Assembly (NCBI GenBank): GCA_011947345.1
Contig: JAAVTG010000614.1
Location: forward strand, 496,001 to 560,000
Length of the DNA: 64,000 nt
Direction: 5' to 3'
DNA from: Phytophthora quininea
Lineage: Eukaryota > Oomycota > Peronosporomycetes > Peronosporales > Peronosporaceae
The notes under the pieces are model-generated. The model was given only the letters and a program-made list of their open reading frames with translations, did not search any database and was not told where the DNA came from. This document shows positions 44,496 through 56,800 of the stretch, in pieces. Position 1 is the first letter of the stretch. Each line of letters begins with the position of its first letter. The translations under genes were made by a program, and so were the position numbers.

Positions 44496-45525
44496 GGGGC
44501 CTGTTCTGCAAATCAGCCTTACCAACTAGTCTGAAGACGAAATAATCCCAAGCAGAAGCGTTTGGCTGATTGATCGATCAGCTATTCTGGCGGCAGAACA
44601 CGCCTGGTGGAGATCAGCAGTCATCTAAAACGTACTGTCAGATGTGGTAGAGCTTACAATATAAAAGACAATGCAGTATATCAAGTATGAAGTTGGGCTG
44701 ATCATCTCTACGAAGTCGCCATGGAATTTGCCATGGTGGTGCCTCGACAAACGAACATCGACATTTCGCTGCCGCTGAAGCGCATTCTGGACGGCGGTCG
44801 CAAGCTCTGGGGTCCCAAGAACCAAAGGCCAGTATGGGCACTTCATCTTCGTTCGAAATGACTCTAGTTGTGACGGTCGCTTTCGTCAGATTCGCTATTG
44901 GAATAACCTCTAGCGTCATCTGCTTCGGACGGCGAACTTTCGGCTTGTTCGGTGTCGTCATCGAAGAACTCTCGAACCAGGTAGGACCGACCTTCATCAT
45001 CCAATCCGCAAAACATCGTGGCAATTTCTGTCCTGGTGGCTAGCATCCGACAGTACTGAACCCGGTCAGGGTGTCGAGCGACCTGGCTCATGAACTCCCT
45101 GATTGCGGAGCAGCGGAATCCCAGCCGAACCCATTGTTTGTCTTTGGAAGGTAAATGTCTTGCACTTCCTTTTCAGATCTGTGAGCTTATTTTGGAGCTG
45201 CTTTTGGTGATGGTTCTGGGCTGGTTTCTGTTGAAAATGTTTGTGGCGAGATTACTTGCTGCTGCTAGCTGAACGCCACGGAGAGGTAGTTATCTAGTTC
45301 TGGTAATCCCCGAGGAAAAAATGTGCTTTAAAAGGTGTCGACCGACAATCAGTCTGATGGATCAGCTACCAGCCCGACTTCGGGCTAAAAAATAATCTGA
45401 ACGAGAGCAATTTTCAGCAGTTTGATGCACGCAGAACACAACAGATTATTGATCGATCAGCTAAAGCTTTACTATCATCTGAAAGAAGCCCGATCAGCCA
45501 TAATACGTGTCTGCAGAACAGACCC
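44496..45525. mobile_element. Non-autonomous DNA transposon with terminal inverted repeats
   Basis: The ends are GGGGCCTGTTCTGCA on the left and TGCAGAACAGACCC on the right, which form a 14-bp inverted repeat with one mismatch. Both subterminal regions share ATTGATCGATCAGCT (about 44572 and 45454). The interior (minus strand, 44864-45091) has an acidic frame with TMFCGLDDEGRSYL but no complete transposase. Length is about 1.03 kb. The GGG-CTGTTC type end resembles PIF/Harbinger elements; a clear TTA duplication is not visible (TCT left, TAA right), so the superfamily is tentative. Confidence 0.55.
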
Positions 45526-45533
45526 TAACTTAC

Positions 45534-46034
45534 CATCTTGCCAAGCAAGTTCCAGAACCATGCTACCAATCTGGATTGACCTTTGAATACTGCAGCGAGA
45601 ACAATCGATCACAAGATGGGCGGGGTTTATCTGGCGGGACGAGCCTACAGGAGATCGCAATTGCAAATACCTGCTGTCGCCATTTTGGGTTTGGTAGGAA
45701 CAGACCTCTGTGGCCTGCACGATTATCGTGAACATTTCTTTTCTTACTTGTTGCCGTCCGGCGCGGGTCGGCGGCTTCGAGGCATATAATGCCAGGAACT
45801 CGAAGAGTACAACGGTGACGAAAGGCATCAAGCTGAAAGTGCTCCACTCCATCGCAGCTGTGTCGATATTGTAGTGCACACTTCACTGGTTGGCATCGAC
45901 TCCGAGCAAGTACAGAACTTCATCACGCGGTCCATACGGAACGTAAACTTCAACGGCTCTAGCGATGGGGATCTGGACCACCTGCCTCTCGGAACTCCCA
46001 TCCCGAGATACAATGGAACCTTGTCTGTCTTCAT
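45534..46034 (-). CDS. Partial unknown gene with one hydrophobic segment, interrupted next to the transposon
   Basis: From ATG 46034 (MKTDKVPLYLGMGV) the minus strand encodes a plausible protein that, after a one-base frame change near 45878, continues with YNIDTAAMEWSTFSLMP, a hydrophobic FVTVVLFEFLALYAS and, possibly beyond a small intron, NPAHLVIDCSRC and LELAWQDG. A consensus donor GTAAGT follows at 45533, and eight bases later the transposon end begins. The 3' exons are not identified. Either the element lies inside a large intron, or it has cut the gene. Family not recognised. The membrane-like segment suggests a single-pass protein (inference). Confidence 0.4.
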
Positions 46035-46452
46035 CTCGTTTCCGTCTCCAACCTGCAAATTCGCCTGCAGCAGGAAAAGAAAAAAAAACTTGCTATCTCC
46101 AGTGTCTTCACCACCAACTCCCTTCCAACAACCACAAGAAATCACCATGACTGCAACAACTTTCCTTCCACAGTGATCTGACGTTAAGATGTGATATCTA
46201 TTTTGACAGGTAAAATATCGTTTTTCACAGGTACAAATCCAGCTTTTGGCGCGATTTGAGCGCAAAAACAGAAAAGCACACAAACGACAAGCGCCCGAGT
46301 CTGACGCCGCGCGGCATGTACCAGGGGGCCCGAGACCGTGGAGACAAGGTCCAGTCGTCTGCCTCCTCTCTCCTTCCCCCTCACACCCTCACGCTCTGTC
46401 GTCTCCGTCTCCGCAGCGCCAGCGCCTCACGCCCCCGCCCAACGAGATCTGG

Positions 46453-48750
46453 ATGGACGCTATTATGAGCAAGTCGAAGCCTTCGGGGTCCTCTATTGGG
46501 GGTGATTGGGCCCCCAGAGGCTACGCGGCCTCGGGATCAGCCCCGTATCAGCCTCACAGCGCGGAGAGCGGGCTCTATCCGGAGCAGAAGCAGAAACCGA
46601 GGACCCAAGTGGACATGCTGAGGGAACAAGCCAATCTGGACGACGTGGTGCTGCGAGAGGCCTTCGCCGTCGCCATGGAGGAGCTCGTGCCCGAGCAGGA
46701 GTGCAGCTTCGTGGCCAAAGGCCTGTGCCACTTGTGCGGGGTGGACGACAACAACTACGCCCCGTCGTCAACTTTTGCTCCCGGGCTGAGGAGGGCCATT
46801 CACTCTGTCGCCAGCATCTTCGTAGTGTTTACGGGGTGCGACTGGAGGACCTCTTCACTATGAGAGAGCACTCCCAGCCTCCCAGTAGTCAGCACTGTAT
46901 GCGCTGCTTGGTGTGTACCAAAGGATGCCCCTGTTCGACGTGCATTCAGGAGAGACAGGAGCAGCTGACGCGCTACAAGAGGTATCTGATAGCGGAGCTA
47001 CGTCGAGCGCACAATGAAGCAGCAGCGCCGAGAGAGGAGAACGCTGCTGCTGCTTCTGTGACGAGAATCAACGGGCGCATGGTGTTTGACAGCAGAGGCA
47101 ATAGCAACAGTCGCAGGTACGACGAGTACCCTGCCACGTCTTCGGTGGACACACGCGCAGCCGGTCGACAAGATGATTTTGGTTCGCTACGAAGTATGGA
47201 GAAAGAAGTCCCGCGGGAGCGACGCCGATCAGAACAAGATGATTACGAACAGTATCCTAAAGATGGCGACCAAAACGATCGTGAACGGAACTCTCCATTC
47301 CTGCAAGCTGAGCAGAAGCTACCTGTGCGAGCCCCTTTAGTCCCCAAACGAGCGGCGAAGGAAGTGGCTGGTGATACAACTGGGAGTGGCCAGCCACTTG
47401 ATCCGCGAAATCTAGCGAGCAAAGATTCCCCACGTGTCCATCAAGGCGCAACGGATTCGCCGTCCGCTGCCAATGTGTTGAACTGCGCCGAATCGGAAAA
47501 GTCTTTGGTAGAGCTATTGAGCTCCTTGAACCAAAATGCGTCGTCGACTAAAACTTCGTTGGCAATGGACTCCCGCTCCAGCATTGACTCTGGGCGGGAT
47601 AGTAAAGTCGAGCAGCCGGATCCACTTCCTCGTACGAACGGGATTGCTCGCCGAGGAAACGAAAACAATGGCTATGACGGCGACTACGATGCGTCCAGCA
47701 ATGCGGCGACATCTCCACGAGTTGACTCAGACATTTCTGGAGGGAGCCGTGGCCAAGACCGGACTGCTGAACACGATTCGCCCTACCAGGATCGATCATC
47801 GACGAGTTCGGTAGATTCTGAAGCTCCCCGTGGGCGACCTAAAGGGCGCAAGGTTGAAGGTTTGGCGGAGGTATTGGCACGGAAGCGGAAAATTGAACAG
47901 CGCGCGACCAGCCCAATAGCCAAGCGTGACGACGCGAGCATCGCCGTCCCCGAGAAAAGGAAGCGTGGCCGTCCCAGAAAGATTAGAGACCCCGATTCCG
48001 GCTATTCACACCAGCCCAGAACAGAGGCCAGTGCTGCAGTTAAAGCCCACTTAGGAAAAAGAAACGACGTGGTCGTCCACCAAAGAGGAAGCAGCGAGCA
48101 GTTCTGCGTGCGAAGCGCAAAATCGACGAAGACGACGAGTACAGTGAAGACGATCCGATGGATGAAGCGGATTACGAAGACGAAAGTGGCTCTGATAGCG
48201 AGCTCGACACAAACCTGGACTACTGTGAAGTGTGCCAGACGGCAGGGGACTTAGTGTGCTGCGATAAGTGCCCGCGCTCCTTCCATTTGGCTTGCCTAAA
48301 CATGAAGGAAACGGACTTGCCAGAGGGTGATTGGCAATGCGCCGAGTGCAAGAAGCCGTCACGATTCGATTTTTACTCGACCAGCGTGGCTGCTGAGCAG
48401 AGTTTATTGGACAAGTGCTTGAAGATTATCTCGTGCCTCAAGTCGCACCCGTTTTCGAAACCTTTTCTGCTGCCAGTCGAAAATGTGCCACTGTACACTC
48501 GGGTCGTTAAGCAGCCGATGGACATGTCGACCATTGAGAGGAAGCTGAAGAAAGGTGCGTACATCATGGACAGCACATCGGCGGTGGCTGGCGTGAAGAA
48601 GCTGGATGTGGACCGTTTTGCCAACGACGTGCGGTTGATGTGGTCCAACTGCAAGCTTTTCAATGATGACGGGTCGGGCATTACCGTGCAGCCGACCAGT
48701 TGTCCAAGGGCTTTGAAAGGCTCTTCAATGAGGCAACTCAATCGGCATGA
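46453..48750 (+). CDS. PHD-finger and bromodomain chromatin protein with Cys-rich N-terminal module
   Basis: Domain order from MDAIMSKSK (46453) is: a Cys/His module resembling zf-4CXXC-type (CHLCGVDDNNY, FCSRAEEGHSLCRQH, CMRCLVCTKGCPCSTC, about 46.73-46.96 kb); a long disordered Ser/Arg-rich part; AT-hook-like KRKRGRPRK and KKKRRGRPPKRK (48.0-48.1 kb); a C4HC3 PHD finger (YCEVCQTAGDLVCCDKCPRS...WQCAEC, 48.22-48.35 kb); and a bromodomain (KQPMDMSTIERKL, MWSNCKLFN with the acetyl-lysine Asn) ending at TGA 48748. Repairs of one base are needed near 46770, in the A-run 48056-48060, and near 48689. The set suggests a reader of acetylated or methylated histones, close to TIF1/BAZ-like proteins in its C-terminus. 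Confidence 0.85.
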
Positions 48751-49005
48751 AAACCATCTCTCCCACTGGTGGACTGACACCGAATTGCTTGAAATTCTCC
48801 GCTCCTGGCAATGTGATGTAGGTGCCTGTAAAAGAGACTTCAAGCTACAGAGTTGATGGATGAAATGGGATGATTTGGCGAATCGCTATAAATATGTGCT
48901 GCATTTCGTGCTGTTAGTTGCATCGTGCTAAGTTAAGCCTTGGCGCTGGAGCATACCGACGGCCACAATCACAAAAACAAGCTTACCTTTGCATAGGTCG
49001 TTGAA

Positions 49006-49555
49006 ATGGAGCTTGCCTTGGATGAAGAGGAGCCCAGGTGACAGCCGTGACCTCGTACGATCCAAACTCTCCACCGGTCAATATCCTCGACGGGTTCGTG
49101 ACGACATCTTCAATCGATCATCGTGTGCTGGACTGCTAACAATTCTATTTGAAACAGCGAACAATCGTCCAAGTGGGTGACGACAGGAAGTTTCCCGCAG
49201 GAAATCATTGTTCAGCTTGCTACGACTGCCTCCGTTGCTCGAGTTAAGATGTGGACGAGAAATGCCAAGGATGTGATTGTGGAAGCTTGCACTGGGCCGA
49301 CGCCGACCAAGTGGGAGAAGATAGCAGAAACAAGTGCGTGTGTCGTACTGCTCAAACCGCTTTCTAATAACATACGCGATTTCTAATGTATTCTGTCCAT
49401 CAGAACTAAAGGAGAGTGACGGCGAAATGCAAACTGTGACCGAGAACGTCAAACCAACCGACTCGTCCTTTATCAAGTTCAAGATCCTCTCCGGTTGGAA
49501 CGACTTTGTGGTGGTGCACCGGGTCAGCGTGGAAGGCTCGACGTCACGGCGATAA
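49006..49555 (+). CDS. IFT25: IFT25 / HSPB11, intraflagellar transport complex B subunit
   Basis: IFT25 pairs with IFT27 in the IFT-B train that carries cargo in flagella. Exons 49006-49093, 49158-49333 and 49404-49555 give 138 residues once a C-run at 49033-49035 is lengthened by one. The fold is the F5/8C-like jelly roll: SPPVNILDGEQSSKWVTTG (human PPENIIDGNPETFWTTTG), SFPQEIIVQL, VKMWTRNAKDVIVEAC, TKWEKIAE, DSSFIKFKILSGWNDFVVV and the closing VSVEG (human ISAEG). Introns are 49094-49157 and 49334-49403. The match covers the full length, so orthology is solid even though the protein is small. It fits an organism with flagellate zoospores. Confidence 0.9.
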
Positions 49556-49613
49556 ACTCGGATAACCTCTATATATTTGATCAGCTTGTTTTTGCTTGCA
49601 ACTTTTGCTGTCG

Positions 49614-50601
49614 CTACTTCTTGGTAAAGAACGAAGTCAGCGACTTCATACCCGTGCGATCCACATTGGCCAGCTTGCTCTTTTCTTGGCACTGCCAGCA
49701 CTCGAAGGTGTCGGGCGCTTGGACCCGTTCTCCGAACTCTGTCGACGGTCGAAGCGCTTGATGGCGTCGAGAGGTCCACTGCTGGATGACGCAGCAGTCT
49801 TCACCTCCACCTTCGTGCTCACCCTGCAACAACAAAAACCGTTCAAACTTTGCTTTCTTTCATCCATCTACCAGCCACGTACTTGAATTCCTTGCACAGC
49901 AAGTCCACAAACTCTTGCGGCAGGTAGTTGCACACCACCTCGATCGCTTCCCGCTGCTGGTTCTTCACATCCTGCTCTGTGATTTTAGAGCTCGCCACCT
50001 CCTTGATGTTTTGTCCAGGCAGAAGTACTTGAATGTCCGCTGCACTGTTGCTGACTCGCTCGCTCTCCTGCTTGGCTAGTCGCTCGCTCACTCTCTCCAC
50101 CTTCCTTTTAGATACTTGATCGCCTTCTCCTCGCTCACTTTCACGTACAAATTGTCGATGCCCTCTCCATCGACGTTCTGCACTTCACACACGCCCCACG
50201 CTCTCCACCGTCAAAGATCGCAGCTGTAGCAGCCACAAGTTCTTGCTTTGGCTCAGTAGATCGTAGACAGACTGCGAACGACTGCGTTGGCCCCAGGCCG
50301 ACCCCAACAGCACAAATAACGGGTCCATCGGAGAGAAGACCATCACTCCTCCATCCTGACGCACTTCGTTGCCCACGAACCAGCTGCGCGCGCCCTCAGG
50401 AGGCTGCACCCGTTCCAGCTCTAGCAATTGCGACTTGTCCTGGCTCATGGCCACTTGCCGCGAGCGCTGCGGACTGTCTGTAGTCCACACAAACACCGAC
50501 AGAAGCGGCTCATCTGTGGCGTCGGCGTGGAAGCGCTGCAGGTTGGCGGAGGCCGGCAGCGCCGTCGGCACGAGCGTCAGCAGCTTGCGACCCATTGGCA
50601 T
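49614..50601 (-). CDS. RNASEH2B: Ribonuclease H2 subunit B
   Basis: Non-catalytic subunit that, with A and C, removes ribonucleotides from DNA. From MPMGRKLL (50601) or MGRKLL (50595) the triple-barrel part has WFVGNEVRQDGG (human WFINHSVQQDG), FSPMDPLFVLL (human ATPIDPLFLLL) and LQLRSLT. The helical part has EEKAIKYLK, LAKQESERV and YLPQEFVDLLCKEF. The tail ends GMKSLTSFFTKK, a PCNA-interaction box as in human (GMKSIDTFF). One intron of about 60 bp removes VAGRWMKESKV. Frame changes are needed near 50198, at 50106-50109 and at 49681-49684 (T-runs on plus). It is divergent from DNA ligase I. Confidence 0.9.
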
Positions 50602-50689
50602 TTCCCGCCAAAATTTGGGTACGAGGACGAATTTGGGTAAAACGTTATTATAAAATGGTGCATTCCGCATTTTGCCGGCTCAGGGAAAC
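50601..50689. promoter_or_regulatory. Shared divergent promoter with an E2F-like site
   Basis: Only about 90 bp separate the RNase H2B and ligase start codons. TTTCCCGCC at 50601-50609 matches the classical E2F site and is followed by AAAATTTGGG. If the RNase H2B start is 50595, the site is wholly non-coding. Cell-cycle control of both genes is inference. Confidence 0.5.
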
Positions 50690-53600
50690 ATGGCGAAGAA
50701 AGCTGCGGCGTCTAAGACGCAGCGCTCCATCATGTCGTTCTTTGGTGCTGGAGCCACACCGCCCAAGAAGCGCAAATCGGAGGATGCAGAAGAAGAAGAA
50801 GAGACGGCAGTGGAGAGCCAACCAAAGCCAGTGAAGAAGCCCAAGAAGGAGCCCCAAAAGCCTAAAGAGGAGCCACAGAAGGCTAAAGAGCCACAGAAGG
50901 CTATAGAGGAGCTGGAGTTGGACGTCTCCATGGACTCGGAGAGCGAGAGCGACGAGGAGCCAAAAGCCGAGACCAAACGTAGGAGGCAGCGTGTGTTATT
51001 GAAATGGGTACAGATCTAACAGAGTAGTTTGATGCAGATGTGGCTGGACGGAGAAGATTGCGACAGCGAGTGGTAGATGAAGACGACGATGAAGACAGTG
51101 ATCTGGAGATGCAGATGACAAAGAAGAAGGAGGAAGAGGTCATCGATTTGTCGTCGCCAATGGCGTCGCCTGAGAAGATCAAGACGCCGGAGAAGGAGCA
51201 GAAGAAGAAGGCTGTGACGCCTCCTGTTGTAGAAAAGGAGGAAGAGCCAAGTGCTGAAGTTGAAGAGATTGAAGAGGAGTATGCACATTCGTCGCCAGTG
51301 AAGAAGTCGCCAAAGAAAACTGCAACCCCAGTTAAAAAGTCACCGCAGAAAGAGACGCCGTCTCCTGCTTTGGTAAAGAAATCGACAAAGAAAACAGAAG
51401 CTTCTCCTGCGTCGACAAAGAAGAAGCCTCAACCTGTTACGGGCTTCTTTACGCCTCAATCGGGCAAGAAGAAGGACACATCCAACGACAACAGTGACTC
51501 CAAGACTGAAGTTAAGAAGGAGGAGAATTCCAGCGACACGAAGAATGCAACAGAAGAGGAGACGGATGACGTGGTGACCCCGTACTTGTCGCTCGCCAAT
51601 CTGTTCGCCAAGATTGAAGAAGTTTCTGGGCGACTTGTTATCCAAGACTTGCTGATGAACTTCTTCCGAGACGTCATCCGCCGCTCCCCAGATGACCTGC
51701 TGGCTTGCATCTACCTCTGTGTATGCGTCGATCTGGCACCGCCATTCGAGAACCTGAAAATCGGCATCGGTGATGCTATTCTAATGAAGGCTATTGGTGA
51801 AGCTACGGGCACTAACCTCAAGTTTATCAAAGAGATGTACCACAAGGAAGGTGATCTGGGTAAGGTCGCGCAGAACGCTCGCTCCAAGCAGCACACATTG
51901 TCTTTTGTGTCCATTAAGCCGGCATCTGCTAAACCCAGCGTGCTCAGCGTCCAGCACGTGTACAACCAGTTTGTCAAGATCGCCAAGATGACTGGTAACA
52001 ACTCGCAGCAGCAAAAGTGTTCCATCATTAAGAATCTGCTGGTGAAATGCGAAAAAGAAAAGAAATCCCAGAGCAAGGACGCTCAGTCTGCTGAGGGTGC
52101 CAAATACATTATTCGAGGACTACAGGGCAAGCTACGCATCGGCTTAGCAGAGAAATCGATTCTGATTGCGCTAACGTACGCGTTCATGACGGAGAAGGAC
52201 CAGAAGGACAAGGAGAAGCAGCAAGAGGCGCTTGCGTACGTCAAAAAGTCGTTTGCCGAGTGCCCCAGTTACAACGCACTCGTTGCAGCATTCTTCGAAG
52301 TCCAAAAGGAAGTACCTACCGCTCCATCGTTGCGCGTGGAGGACTTTGCGAAGGTTGCGGAAAAATGCGTATTGACGCCAGGAACACCTGTGTCTCCCAT
52401 GCTCGCTCGTCCGACCAAGGCGTACGCCATGGTGTTCGATCGGTTTGAAGGCAAACCATTTACGTGTGAGTACAAATACGATGGCGAGCGAGCGCAGATC
52501 CATATCCAGCCCAATGGCGAGATCTCCATCTTCTCTCGCAACTTTGAAAACTCCACCGAACGTTTTCCTGATGTCAAGCTGGCCATTTCAAATGCTGCCA
52601 AGGAGGGTGTCGTAAAAAGCTGCATTGTCGATGCGGAAGTAGTTGCTGTGGACCGTGCCACTAACAAGCGGCTACCATTCCAAATTCTGAGCACAAGATC
52701 GCGAAAGGTGCGTTTTTGTGATAACCGATTTTTGAGTATATGCTGATGCTAACTTTCGGTATATTGTGATGTGACAGAATGTAAAAGTGGAAGACATCAA
52801 GGTACCTGTCTGCATTTATGCATTCGATTTGCTGTTCCTGAATGGCGAGTCGTTCCTTGGAACACCTCTGGCAAAACGCCGTGAACAATTGCGCACGATG
52901 TTCGAGGTGAAACCCGGTCACTTTGAGTTTGCATCATCATTAGACGTCGTGGATGGTGTCCAAGTCAAGGATGACCCGGAAGCGATGGAAGAAGCCGTCA
53001 ACAAAGTGCGCACATTCCTTGAGGAAGCCGTACGCGAGAATTGCGAAGGTTTGATGGTCAAGACATTAGAAAAAGAGGCTACATATGAGCCAGCGAACCG
53101 TTCGCACAAGTGGCTGAAGCTAAAGAAGGATTATCTTGACGGCATTGGCGACTCGACTGATTTAGTCCCGATTGGTGCCTTTTTCGGACGAGGTAAGCGC
53201 ACTGGTGTCTATGGCGCGTACTTGCTGGCATGCTATGACCCAGACACGGAGATGTATCAACCTATTACAAAGCTGGGCACAGGCTTGTCGGATGAAGTCT
53301 TGAAACAATTCTACGAGCAGCTGAAGGAGAAAGTGGTAGACAAACCACCCAGCGATTACGCTATTGGCGAAGGAATCAAACCTGATGTCTGGTTTGAGGC
53401 AAGCTGCGTGTGGGAAATCTTGGGCGCAGACTTGTCGATTTCGCCGAAGTACACGGCTGCTATTGGCTTGGTGTCAAAGGATAAGGGTATCTCGTTGCGT
53501 TTCCCGCGATTCATCCGCATTCGTGACGACAAGGATACGACACAAGCGACCAATTCGTCGCAGGTACGACCTCGTTTTATTTGTTTGTGTGTCAAATCTG

Positions 53601-53720
53601 GTGGTGGCTAACCACCATTTTACTTCCTTGCTTTATCAGATTGCGGATCTATACAATGCCCAAGGCTTGACTACTGTTAGCAATGGTGCCGAGGAAGAGG
53701 ACGACGACATGCTGATTTAG
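50690..53720 (+). CDS. LIG1: DNA ligase I (ATP-dependent)
   Basis: Seals Okazaki fragments and repair nicks in the nucleus. Exons 50690-50990, 51038-52707, 52778-53563 and 53640-53720 give exactly 945 residues with no frame error. The N-terminus has a PIP box (QRSIMSFFGAG) like human LIG1, then a basic/acidic NLS-rich tail. The DNA-binding domain starts near TPYLSLANLFAKIEE, the nucleotidyl-transferase domain contains the active Lys in EYKYDGERAQ (codon 52474), DAEVVAVD and EGLMVKTLEKEATYEP, and the OB-fold contains WFEASCVWEILGADLS and SLRFPRFIRIRDDK. Length and order match nuclear LIG1 rather than LIG3 or LIG4. Introns are 47, 70 and 76 nt. Confidence 0.97.
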
Positions 53721-53898
53721 GTAAACGTACAGAGGGTGATTCTGGTCGCCGTGAATATGATCGAAGGCAACAATATGTCTGTTTGTTTGTTTGTTATATT
53801 CTGCATGCAGTATTATACTAACAGCGTTAAAGACCATTTACAGAAAAGCGTTTCAGGAATCTCCGAGCGATGCCAAGTGTCGCCTCGCATTTTTAGTG

Positions 53899-56800
53899 AT
53901 GGCAGACCGGTCCGATACATGGGGTGGGAGAAGCCCGCAGGGGTACAGCAATGCAGACCGTGGCGGACGTCGACGCCAGGACCAACAGCGTCTGCTAGTA
54001 GAGCTGGAACTAGATGACTCGTTGTATCAAGGAACTCTTCGCGCTGGAATAGAGCATGGGGAACGCTACCAGTCAGCAAACCCTCCAACGCGTAGAACCC
54101 AATATGCAGCTGATTCAGACAAAGGGCGGCATTATGACCAAGACGGGAACAAGGTTGAATCGAGATCAAAGACCCCGCGAGGCTCTGCAAGCAAATTTTA
54201 ACAGGGCGCCAAGTGCAGCTTCAAGCCAAACGACTCTCCAGTCCATACAAACTCAAGCAGCAAGTTTTGGGAACGCGAAATGAGCCTGAGAACACTGTCC
54301 ATCAACGTTATTACCAGCGCCGATCACCGCACAAAGCTGGTAGCAATGGTGCACGTCTGGGGCCATCGCAGGCTTCATCATCTCAGCTTGTCATTGAATC
54401 GATTCGACAGAATGTACACTTACGCGAGCAGGTGCTAGCGCACCTTCAGCAAGAGCTGCTGGGGTGCTACCGTTGCATCGAGCAACGCATGTCGAGAAGA
54501 ACGTACCGCAACGAGTTGTGAAACTGCTGAACAAGATGCGGAGTTTATCGCTAGCTGTGGTGGAGGCGGTGGTGTATTTGAGTAACGAGTTTGGCAGTGC
54601 GGACAGAGCACGGAAGAGCGCTGCCGATGACGTGCTGGAGCAAGAGTTTTATGGATATTTGTTGAAAATGTCGTCGTCAGATATGGATTTTCTGGCTTGT
54701 TCACCGCCTCTCCAGCGCTTCTTTGAAGACTTTGAGGTGAACCTGACGCGCAATCCGTTCGTGGACGGGCTGTCGTTAGATTCATCCGAGGTACTGCTGT
54801 GTTCCTGTCATCACAATGCGTCGTCAGGTGCTTTGTTTTGTTCGGCTTCCTTTTCATCGTCGTCTCTTTTCCGTCTCATGTCGGTAAAGCTTGAAGAGTT
54901 CGCCAAGCAAACGCAGAGATATCTTCCAGGTTGGCAAGTTCTCCCAGTGGTGCGAGTGGCTGCAGCATTGTTGCATCTGGTGGACCTCGAGACACGATTC
55001 AATGCTGTTCGGTTGCTTCCCAGATATTTGCAGCCATCGACGCAATTTTCCGATAGCTACGGCCAACCACGCTACAATAATGTTTCTGCCGCGCCCGTAA
55101 ATGGGACAGCTAGTTTCAATCCTCGTCCACCTGACCCAAATGACCAGAATCTAGCGCGAGGTGAAATTCCTGTCATTGAAGCGTGGGGTTGGTCGCCGAC
55201 AGCAGCAACGAGTATGTCATTCAATTCTATACCTATATCGACTTCGTTACCAGCAGTATCCCGGGACTCGGTGCTTGTGACCATGGCGAGGGATTCAACA
55301 CAGCAAAAGAAGGGAGAATGCAGATCGCCATTACCGCTGAATTCTGCTTGGGTAGAACCAACAAACATAGTGAAATCAAATGCCGGCTCGGTGGAAGGGC
55401 ATAGAGGGGTGTTGCCTTTATCACCTGACCCGACAGCGGAGGCCAAAGTACCAAGTCAAGACATGCTTCTGGAACGATCTGCCTCGAAGAAGAAGAGCAA
55501 AGTGACAGTGAACAGGGATTTCTGTACCGTCGTAGATGTTGCAGTTCAAGCCGCTGAAAAGACCCCGCACGTTGCTGCTGTCTTTGAAAAGGAAACGTCG
55601 ACAGATTTCCAATCTGCAAGATGCCAATTGACTGAACAAACCCGAGACGAAGCAATTCAAGCGGATGGTCAAATTTCTCACAGAACTGTTGAGGAACTCA
55701 AACAGCCAAGCTCAACTCGGTCCAGCGTTTTTCAAGTTGGAGTGATGAGATTTTTCAGGCAAATCTATGACGGCTACACCGCCCAAGTCCAATGAAAGAG
55801 TATCAGCAAGGACCAGCGAAGATGGCCTGGATCTCGACGAAGACATGGAGATTTTCCCTGATATTGGACCCGAATCACTTTCCTGTGAGGAACAACCGAT
55901 TCCATCTGAACTTTTGGATAAACAACTTATCTACTCGCACGATGCTGAGGTTTCAGTCGCGGATACAACAGATAATACACCAGAGTGCGAAATCCCAACA
56001 GGCAACGAATGCGACGACGATGAGTATGAGTGCGATTTCGAGTATTCCTCCAACGATGCCGTATCCAGCATAGCTCAAGCTCTGAAAATGCTACCCCAGC
56101 TGTCGCCTTTTAGCTCGGAACGTTTGTACAGTACTGATGCTTCCACTCCCGATGAAACAACAATGAGGGATATTGTTACGGAGAGCGACTCCAACCGATT
56201 ACGTGCAAGCAATTCCAACCTTCCAGACGATGATATGTTGTCTGGTTTTTCAAATACGGCGAGATCAACGCAATCCATTTCGTCCGGATGGGAAGCGATG
56301 ACTACACTAACAAGCGATTCGGAGGATATTCATGGCATTTTTATTCCGCAACTAAATCTCGCTGAGCTCCGAGATGAGGACGGAAGTGTGACGAACGACT
56401 GTGAGATGAAGAGCGAGCCGCAATCTCCTGATGACGAATTTTCCTACACATCGAACGAAGCAATTTCGAATATTGCGAAGGCCTTAAGCCTACTACCTCA
56501 AGTCTCGGATGCTATTGATGAGCCACCCGACATGCAGTATGACCTTATATCAGATCGTTCATTTATCCCCACCGATCGCTCTTTTGATGAAATGGAGCTG
56601 CCAACTGAAGAAGTTTGGCATTCTCCGGACTCCCCGATTCCGGCCGCGATTGAGTATACCCCGACCATGACCTCTATTCGAAGTCACCACAATCAGATAG
56701 TGCAAGAAAATGAGCAAGAAGACCCTCTTGAGCTAAGCAAAATCTTCTCGCTGTGCAAAGATATTCAAGTGGCAGCGTATGATTTGAGTCATTGGACATC

